Of a DNA stretch of 11,164 nucleotides, positions 6,813 through 11,164 are shown in pieces. The notes under the pieces are model-generated. The model was not told the origin of the DNA, searched no databases, and was given only the letters and a program-made list of their open reading frames with translations. Numbering within the stretch: position 1 is the stretch's first letter; each line of letters opens with the position of its first letter. Position numbers and translations under genes: made by a program. Origin of the DNA: Anaerolineales bacterium (GTDB lineage Bacteria; Chloroflexota; Anaerolineae; Anaerolineales; UBA4823); the NCBI GenBank assembly GCA_026415275.1, contig JAOAHK010000042.1, positions 1 through 11,164 of the forward strand. Reading direction: 5' to 3'.

Positions 6813-8195
6813 CTAACTCAGCGGCTCCAAGTGGGCAGTAAAGTGGCGTAAACCCGGTGGCGCCCAGACCAAACGCATCCCCTTGAGTTCCTGACGCCGT
6901 TCATAGAGGTTGATCACACTCTGGGCTACATGACGGAGATGGTTGTCTGTATACACACGCCGCGGAATGGCTAAACGCACAACTTCTAATGGTGAATAGT
7001 GGATTTTTCCCGTTTGCGGGTCTTCGCAGCCAAAGGCTAATTGTCCTAAACCACAGGCGCGGGTTCCAGAGTCAAGGTAAAGGGCAGCCGTAAAGGCTTC
7101 GGCTGGGTATTCTTCTTGGGGGATATGGGGCAGAAAGCGTTTCATATCAAGCATCACGCAATGACCGCCGATTGGCTTCAGAGCGGGCACTCCGGCTTCT
7201 AGGAGTGTGTTTCCTAGCAAATGCACTTGGCGAATCCGACTAGCTAAATATGATTCATCCAAAACCTCTTGTAGACCGATGGCTAAAGCTTCTAAATCGC
7301 GCCCAGCCATACCACCATAAGTGACAAAGCCTTCTAACAAGATCAAATATTGTTGGGCTTGACGATATTTCTGTTCGTCCTTGAGCGCCAAAAAGCCGCC
7401 GATGTTCACCAAACCATCCTTTTTCGAGCTCATCGTGCAACCATCAGCATACGAAAACATTTCACGGGCAATTTCTTTGATGGATTTATGCTCATAGCCT
7501 GGCTCGCGTTGCTTGACAAAATAGGCATTCTCGGCGAAGCGGGCAGCATCTAGGTAAAACGGCAAACCATATTTGTCGGCAATTGCCCGTACCCCACGAA
7601 AGTTCTCCATCGAAACCGGCTGTCCACCGTTGTTGTTGCATGTAACTGTGATATGAATTAGGCCAATTTTCTCCCGTCCCTCTTTGCGAATATAATCTTC
7701 CAGCTTGGCAAGGTCGATATTTCCCTTGAATGGATGCTCAGCCGCCGTATCTAGTCCCTCATCGATAATCAGATCGTGAGGGATACCTCCTTTGTGCAAG
7801 ACATGAGCATGGGTTGTGTCGAAGAACATATTGCCCAGCGCCGAGAAACCAGGTTTTAGGTGTAACATCATCAGGATATTCTCAGCTGGACGTCCCTGAT
7901 GGGTGGGAAGGACATATGGATAACCTGTAATCTCACGAACGATCTCCTCGAGGTGGAACCAATTGCGGCAACCGGCATAGGACTCATCTCCGAGCATCAT
8001 CCCAGCCCATTGGTACTGACTCATTGCCGAGGTGCCACTATCGGTGAGTAAATCGACAAAAACATCTTCAGCGGGGATATTGAAAATATTGTAATGGGCT
8101 TTGCGTAAAATGGTTTCTCGTTGGGAGCGAGTGGTCAATTTGAGTGGCTCAACAACTTTGATGCGATAGGGTTCTGCTAGGGAAAAAAGATCCAT
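6813..8195 (-). CDS. tnaA: Tryptophanase (L-tryptophan indole-lyase)
   Basis: This 460-residue PLP enzyme of the beta-eliminating lyase family splits L-tryptophan into indole, pyruvate and ammonia (EC 4.1.99.1). The length fits the family (about 455-475). Recalled alignment to E. coli TnaA and Citrobacter tyrosine phenol-lyase places Tyr 73, Arg 102, Asp 216, Arg 219 and the PLP lysine Lys 259 (MSSKKDG) in the cofactor site, and Arg 407 as the carboxylate-binding residue. Specificity residues favour tryptophanase. FFDTT has Asp 126, where the phenol-lyase has Thr. His 451 (RHFTA) matches TnaA His 463, where the phenol-lyase has Phe. Leu 384 stands near the position of the Arg used by phenol-lyase to bind phenol. 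The family signature usually has Gly or Ala where Ser 257 lies. The start at 8195 has GAGGAG at 9 nt; the 29-residue upstream extension runs through a REPIN-like repeat. No tnaB permease gene is adjacent. Confidence 0.92.
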   Translation of the reverse strand: MDLFSLAEPYRIKVVEPLKLTTRSQRETILRKAHYNIFNIPAEDVFVDLLTDSGTSAMSQYQWAGMMLGDESYAGCRNWFHLEEIVREITGYPYVLPTHQGRPAENILMMLHLKPGFSALGNMFFDTTHAHVLHKGGIPHDLIIDEGLDTAAEHPFKGNIDLAKLEDYIRKEGREKIGLIHITVTCNNNGGQPVSMENFRGVRAIADKYGLPFYLDAARFAENAYFVKQREPGYEHKSIKEIAREMFSYADGCTMSSKKDGLVNIGGFLALKDEQKYRQAQQYLILLEGFVTYGGMAGRDLEALAIGLQEVLDESYLASRIRQVHLLGNTLLEAGVPALKPIGGHCVMLDMKRFLPHIPQEEYPAEAFTAALYLDSGTRACGLGQLAFGCEDPQTGKIHYSPLEVVRLAIPRRVYTDNHLRHVAQSVINLYERRQELKGMRLVWAPPGLRHFTAHLEPLS

Positions 8196-8204
8196 GTTTT
8201 TTGT

Positions 8205-8210
8205 CTCCTC
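8205..8210 (-). promoter_or_regulatory. Ribosome binding site that decides the tnaA start
   Basis: On the minus strand GAGGAG lies 9 nt before the ATG at 8195. It fixes the start there rather than at the in-frame GTG at 8282. Confidence 0.85.
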
Positions 8211-8232
8211 ATCCTTAAATAACGACACCCTG

Positions 8233-8285
8233 CTAAACACGACATTCAGGTCGCCTTTCACGCTGCGAGCTGATTCTCGCACTAC
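8233..8285 (-). repeat. REPIN-like element 2 in the tnaA 5' leader
   Basis: On the minus strand it begins GTAG (8285-8282), T, then the hairpin GCGAG-6 nt-CTCGC (8280-8265). This is nearly the same as the left unit of element 1 (GTAG, A, GCGAGAT...ATCTCGC). After a 9-nt spacer comes the second unit, with stem CGAC/GTCG (8240-8253). There GGCGACCTGAATGTCG matches GGCGACATGAATGTCG of element 1 at all but one base. The far end has decayed from CTAC to a TTAG-like sequence. The element lies just after the predicted tnaA promoter, so the transcript would begin in or next to its first hairpin. Confidence 0.7.
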
Positions 8286-8290
8286 AAATG

Positions 8291-8319
8291 ATTATAGATT
8301 GGCTTCGCTTACAGAGCAA
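8291..8319 (-). promoter_or_regulatory. Predicted sigma-70-type promoter of tnaA
   Basis: On the minus strand a perfect -10 TATAAT (8296-8291) is preceded at exactly 17 bp by TTGCTC (8319-8314), a weak -35 keeping only TTG of the consensus. Transcription would start near 8283, giving a leader of about 90 nt that contains the REPIN-like hairpins. The weak -35 would fit a promoter needing an activator, but no CRP-type site was identified. Confidence 0.6.
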
Positions 8320-8468
8320 GTGACGAAATGCCCTTCTCCAAATACAGGAATCACCCTCTAGATGACCAAAAGCATAGCCCCTCTTCAAACAGGAAATTTT
8401 GCCTAACAAGACTGTAAGGTTAATTAATCTGAAATTTATATCCAGACTTGTACTTTCTGGTCATAATA

Positions 8469-8496
8469 TTCTGTGATATCTACGCAATTTCTGTGA
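8469..8496 (+). repeat. 8-bp direct repeat TTCTGTGA upstream of the chemoreceptor
   Basis: TTCTGTGA occurs at 8469-8476 and again at 8489-8496, 20 bp apart start to start. The second copy runs into the ribosome binding site. Such spacing is close to two helical turns and could be a tandem operator; chance is also possible. Confidence 0.35.
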
Positions 8497-8498
8497 GG
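8495..8498 (+). promoter_or_regulatory. Ribosome binding site of the chemoreceptor gene
   Basis: GAGG lies 6 nt before the ATG at 8505. It supports that start over the in-frame TTG at 8448, which has no such site and would add 19 residues before the natural N-terminus. Confidence 0.55.
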
Positions 8499-8504
8499 TT
8501 AAGA

Positions 8505-10970
8505 ATGAACAATAGCCGAATTGCACAAGTTCGCTCCCTAAAAACCACCATTGTTCTTTGGGCAGGGTTGTGTCTCCTCGTAACCGGTGGCGTTTTAGCT
8601 ACTTATGCAGCCTTTACAGTGCGCAGTATGGCAACCCAAAATGCTATCGAACAAGCTCAAACCCAAGCCCGCGAGATCGCTAGTCAAATTGACACTGAGA
8701 TCGAGATCGCCATGGACGCTGTACGCACAACTGCAGGTATTCTAAAGACGACCAAAGACAAGAAAAACCCGGTTGTCCTAAATCGTCAACAGGTTAGTTG
8801 GATGATTCGCCAGTTGATTGTCGAAAACCCTAGTTTGACCGGCGCCAGCACCCTTTGGGAGCCCAATGCCTTTGACGGAAAGGACCGCGAATATGTCAAC
8901 CGGCCGCCCGATCACGACGCTACGGGGCGTTTTTTGCCCTATTGGCACTGGGATGAAAAGGGCAATCCAGTGGTTGAACCGTTGACCGATTATGAAACTA
9001 GCGAATGGGTTGTCTGTCCTAAAACGACTAAAAATGAATGCATCACCGAACCGTATATCTATCCGATCAACGGGGTTGATGTCCTTATGACCACTGTTGT
9101 GGCTCCCGTTGTCGTTGATGTGACCTACCATGGCATTGTGACTGCGGACATCGATTTACAATTCTTGCAGCAGTACTTCGCCGAGCGGATAAAAGTATTT
9201 GGTGGTGCTGGGGAATTGGCTATTATTTCAAATAAAGGTATGTTAGCTGGTGTTACTGGAAAGCCTTATTTAGTTGGAAAAATGATTTCAGAGTATAGCG
9301 CTGATCATGAACGCATCTTAAGAGCAATTCAGGGCAATAAAGCGGACTATTTTACCCGACAGGGTAACCTGGAGGTAGTTACTCCATTTGTGATTGGAAA
9401 ATCTTATACCCCATGGGGTGTTATGGTGCGCATCCCGCTTAGCGCAATTACCGCCAGTGCCAATCGTTTGACCCTTCAAATGGTATTGATTGGGTTAGTC
9501 TTGATTGCGGCAGGGATGGTGGCGATCTGGTGGGCAATGGGCTTCACTGTTGCCAAGCCGTTAGCCAAACTTCGCGCTGCAGCAGCCAAGATGGCAGAAG
9601 GTGATGTCGAAGGAATTGTCTTGAATGAACTCATTCAACGGCAGGATGAGATTGGAGAAGTTGGACGAGCTTTTGATCAGTTATCACAATATTTTTCCGA
9701 CATCGCTCAAGTCAGCCAAAAAGTTGCAAAAGGAGATTTGACAGCGGCAGTTCAACCTCGCTCCGAACGGGATATTTTAGGCACTAGCATTGCAGCAATG
9801 ATCCGAAGCTTACGCAGCGTGATTCTCTCTCTAGCCCAAAATGCCAGTGGTTTGAGAGAAGCTGCCGACCAATTGGCAGCCGTTGCCACAGAGAGCGGAC
9901 AAGCCACCAATCAAATTGCAGCTACAATGCAGCAGGTCGCCAGAGGGGCTGCACAACAATCACAATCCGTCAACCGCACGGCGGTTGCAGCTGAACAAAT
10001 GAGTCGTGCCATTGATGGTGTTGCCCGCGGCGCACAGGAACAAGCGATGTCGGTTGCCAAAGCCTCTACCTTAACCTCACAGATTTCTTCAACCGTGCAA
10101 CAAGTGGCCGGCAATGCTCAAGTCTTATTAAGGACCGCCGATCAATCCCGTCAAGCAGCTCTAGAAGGTGCCAAAACTGTTGGAGAGACAGTGCGCGGCA
10201 TGGCAGAGATCAAGAACAAAGTGAGTGTTTCCGCAGCCCGGGTCGAAGAGATGGGCAAACGGTCGCAACAAATTGGGGCAATCGTGGAAACGATTGAGGA
10301 TATTGCTAGTCAAACCAATTTGCTGGCTCTCAATGCTGCGATTGAAGCTGCCCGAGCCGGAGAACACGGCAAAGGGTTTGCCGTTGTGGCAGACGAGGTG
10401 CGCAAACTAGCTGAACGCTCGAGTCAGGCGACAAAGGAGATCGCAGCACTGGTCAAGAGCATACAACAATCCGTTCAAGAAGCGGTCTCAGCGATGAATG
10501 ATGGTGCTCGGGAGGTGGAAAGCGGTGTAGAAAAAGCCGAACAAGCTGGACAATCGCTAACCGAGATACTCAAATCTGCCGACTCGGTGCGCGAACAAGC
10601 CGAGTTGACTGCGAAAGCTGCTCGACAAATGGACGCTGCAACCAATGAACTGGTCAGTGCTATGGATGCTGTTTCGGCTGTGGTCGAACAAAACACCGCA
10701 GCTACCGAAGAAATGTCCGCCAGCGCAAATGAAGTCACCGAAGCAGTGGAAAACATTGCCAGTGTGAGTGAAGAGAACAGCGCTGCTATCGAAGAGGTCA
10801 GCGCCAGCGCCGAGCAGATGAGCGCCCAAGCTCAGGAGGTCATGGCGTCAGCGCAAACACTAGCACAAATGGCGCAAGCACTTCAAGAGCTTGTCCAACG
10901 CTTTCGGATGAATGAAGATGGTGTGGAAAAGGCGGTAGCAGAAGGAGAATTGGAGGTCGCTGAAGTGTGA
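8505..10970 (+). CDS. Methyl-accepting chemotaxis protein with Cache sensor domain
   Basis: This 821-residue transmembrane chemoreceptor would control a CheA kinase. TM1 is near residues 14-36. An extracytoplasmic double-Cache-like domain spans about 40-320 (features: [37 protein letters not shown]). TM2 is near 324-347. A HAMP domain lies at about 340-400 (with [10 protein letters not shown] at 381-390), and a second HAMP-like stretch at about 402-450 ([18 protein letters not shown]). A long MCP coiled coil runs from about 460 to 800. The CheA/CheW-binding tip is intact at 598-640: [20 protein letters not shown] followed by [20 protein letters not shown]. Two cysteines, 171 and 179, sit in the sensor domain and could form a disulfide. 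There is no C-terminal NWETF-type CheR tether; the tail is short and acidic. The ligand is unknown; the Y-x-D of the amino-acid-binding Cache motif reads YIY here. It diverges from tnaA, and no other che genes are in view. Confidence 0.95.
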   Translation: MNNSRIAQVRSLKTTIVLWAGLCLLVTGGVLATYAAFTVRSMATQNAIEQAQTQAREIASQIDTEIEIAMDAVRTTAGILKTTKDKKNPVVLNRQQVSWMIRQLIVENPSLTGASTLWEPNAFDGKDREYVNRPPDHDATGRFLPYWHWDEKGNPVVEPLTDYETSEWVVCPKTTKNECITEPYIYPINGVDVLMTTVVAPVVVDVTYHGIVTADIDLQFLQQYFAERIKVFGGAGELAIISNKGMLAGVTGKPYLVGKMISEYSADHERILRAIQGNKADYFTRQGNLEVVTPFVIGKSYTPWGVMVRIPLSAITASANRLTLQMVLIGLVLIAAGMVAIWWAMGFTVAKPLAKLRAAAAKMAEGDVEGIVLNELIQRQDEIGEVGRAFDQLSQYFSDIAQVSQKVAKGDLTAAVQPRSERDILGTSIAAMIRSLRSVILSLAQNASGLREAADQLAAVATESGQATNQIAATMQQVARGAAQQSQSVNRTAVAAEQMSRAIDGVARGAQEQAMSVAKASTLTSQISSTVQQVAGNAQVLLRTADQSRQAALEGAKTVGETVRGMAEIKNKVSVSAARVEEMGKRSQQIGAIVETIEDIASQTNLLALNAAIEAARAGEHGKGFAVVADEVRKLAERSSQATKEIAALVKSIQQSVQEAVSAMNDGAREVESGVEKAEQAGQSLTEILKSADSVREQAELTAKAARQMDAATNELVSAMDAVSAVVEQNTAATEEMSASANEVTEAVENIASVSEENSAAIEEVSASAEQMSAQAQEVMASAQTLAQMAQALQELVQRFRMNEDGVEKAVAEGELEVAEV

Positions 10971-10995
10971 ACACGGAACATGATTGCAGTCTTCG

Positions 10996-11029
10996 GTAAA
11001 GGCGAAAGATCTTTCGCCTTTACTTTTTT
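10996..11029 (+). terminator. Intrinsic terminator after the chemoreceptor gene
   Basis: A perfect 28-bp palindrome, with GTAAAGGCGAAAGA pairing to its complement at 11010-11023, is followed directly by six T (11024-11029). It begins 25 bp after the stop codon. The T-run is on the + strand only, so it should act mainly on the chemoreceptor transcript. The start of the T-run side is well defined, making this the strongest terminator in the window. Confidence 0.93.
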
Positions 11030-11042
11030 GGGGATCATTTCT

Positions 11043-11103
11043 TTAGAGGGGCGAATAATTTCACCCCTCCAATGCTTGAATGGGGAATAAATCATCCCCC
11101 TAC
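11043..11103. repeat. REPIN-like element 3
   Basis: The left unit is TTAG (11043-11046) plus the hairpin AGGGGCGAA/TTCACCCCT (11047-11068), with one C-A mismatch and a 4-nt loop. The right unit, read on the minus strand, is GTAG (11103-11100) plus a hairpin with stem GGGGA/TCCCC (11082-11099). The arrangement is the same as in elements 1 and 2, but with G-run stems, so stem identity is kept by pairing rather than by sequence. It lies between the chemoreceptor terminator and a possible minus-strand gene end; its GTAG contains that gene's TAG stop. Confidence 0.6.
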
Positions 11104-11164
11104 CTTTTTGCCCTTGCTTGATAAATTAGGGCACCACTGATAATCAATATAAACAATACAATGG
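11100..11164 (-). CDS. Possible C-terminal end of a membrane protein (5' part outside window)
   Basis: On the minus strand one frame is open from the window edge to a TAG at 11102-11100. It gives 20 residues: a strongly hydrophobic run (IVLFILIISGALIY) followed by a basic tail (QARAKR). This is the usual look of a last membrane segment followed by a cytoplasmic end. It would converge on the chemoreceptor gene. The evidence is short, so this is tentative; the family cannot be told. The other two minus-strand frames here lack this pattern: one stops within a few codons, and the other reads through without a hydrophobic segment. Confidence 0.35.
   Translation of the reverse strand, partial: IVLFILIISGALIYQARAKR

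Larger units (their letters stand above)
8196..8504. other. 309-bp divergent intergenic region between tnaA and the chemoreceptor gene
   Basis: From left to right this region holds the tnaA ribosome site, a REPIN-like element (8233-8285), the tnaA promoter (8291-8319), about 130 bp with no recognised element, and a direct repeat plus ribosome site before the chemoreceptor. I looked on the minus strand for a TnaC-like leader peptide with a key Trp codon followed by a stop. There is none downstream of the predicted promoter. No protein gene is supported here. Confidence 0.7.

Noticed and set aside
6813..8195. Tyrosine phenol-lyase as the identity of the lyase
   Set aside because: Asp 126 and His 451 match tryptophanase, and the Arg that binds phenol in the phenol-lyase is replaced by a hydrophobic residue.
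8196..8282. 29-residue N-terminal extension of tryptophanase from a GTG codon
   Set aside because: It is the translation of the repeat element; GAGGAG before the ATG at 8195 and family length support the shorter protein.
8448..8504. Hydrophobic 19-residue extension of the chemoreceptor
   Set aside because: No ribosome site before the TTG; the ATG at 8505 has GAGG at 6 nt and a normal receptor N-terminus.
1..11164. CRISPR array, tRNA, rRNA, transposase or phage genes
   Set aside because: No regularly spaced repeats, no cloverleaf or rRNA-like stretch, and no such protein on either strand; the antisense reading frames over the genes are shadows without family features.

Overview
The window looks like chromosomal DNA from a bacterium of roughly 50% GC, most plausibly a member of the Chloroflexota (Anaerolineae-like). 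Three things point that way: the style of the export proteins, a diguanylate cyclase with a histidine-kinase-type 7TM sensor, and REP-like hairpin pairs starting with GTAG between genes. The taxonomy is inference from protein character, not from a marker gene.

Layout. Positions 1-368 hold the C-terminal end of a TetR-type repressor. After a 150-bp gap carrying a REPIN-like hairpin pair comes a compact four-gene + strand operon (519-5111). It encodes an ABC-2 permease, an HlyD/YbhG-type membrane fusion protein and two separate ABC ATPases. This is the gene set of the YbhFSRG / RbbA-YhiI-YhhJ exporters, with the two nucleotide-binding domains as separate genes and only one permease. The ATPases carry complementary defects: an H-loop Pro in the first and a degraded signature motif in the second. 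This predicts one working and one degenerate ATP site. The fusion protein has a very acidic insert at about the middle of its coiled-coil region.

A diguanylate cyclase (5223-6752: 7TM sensor, PAS, GGDEF with intact I-site) follows on the same strand. It converges on tryptophanase tnaA (8195-6813, minus strand). tnaA diverges from a large chemoreceptor (8505-10970: Cache, HAMP, MCP signalling domain) across a 309-bp intergenic region. That region holds a good tnaA promoter, a second REPIN-like element at the predicted start of the tnaA transcript, and an 8-bp direct repeat before the chemoreceptor. A strong intrinsic terminator closes the chemoreceptor gene. A third REPIN-like element then abuts the possible C-terminal end of a membrane protein entering from the right on the minus strand.

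How the genes work together. The TetR protein probably controls the exporter, which would move a hydrophobic or cationic compound across the membrane. The right half is signalling and amino-acid catabolism: tryptophanase makes indole, pyruvate and ammonia, the cyclase makes c-di-GMP, and the receptor feeds a chemosensory kinase. A functional link among these three is suggested only by position. I found no CRISPR array, tRNA, rRNA or intact transposase. The least expected signals are the REPIN-like family with varying stems, the complementary ATPase asymmetry and the acidic insert of the fusion protein.
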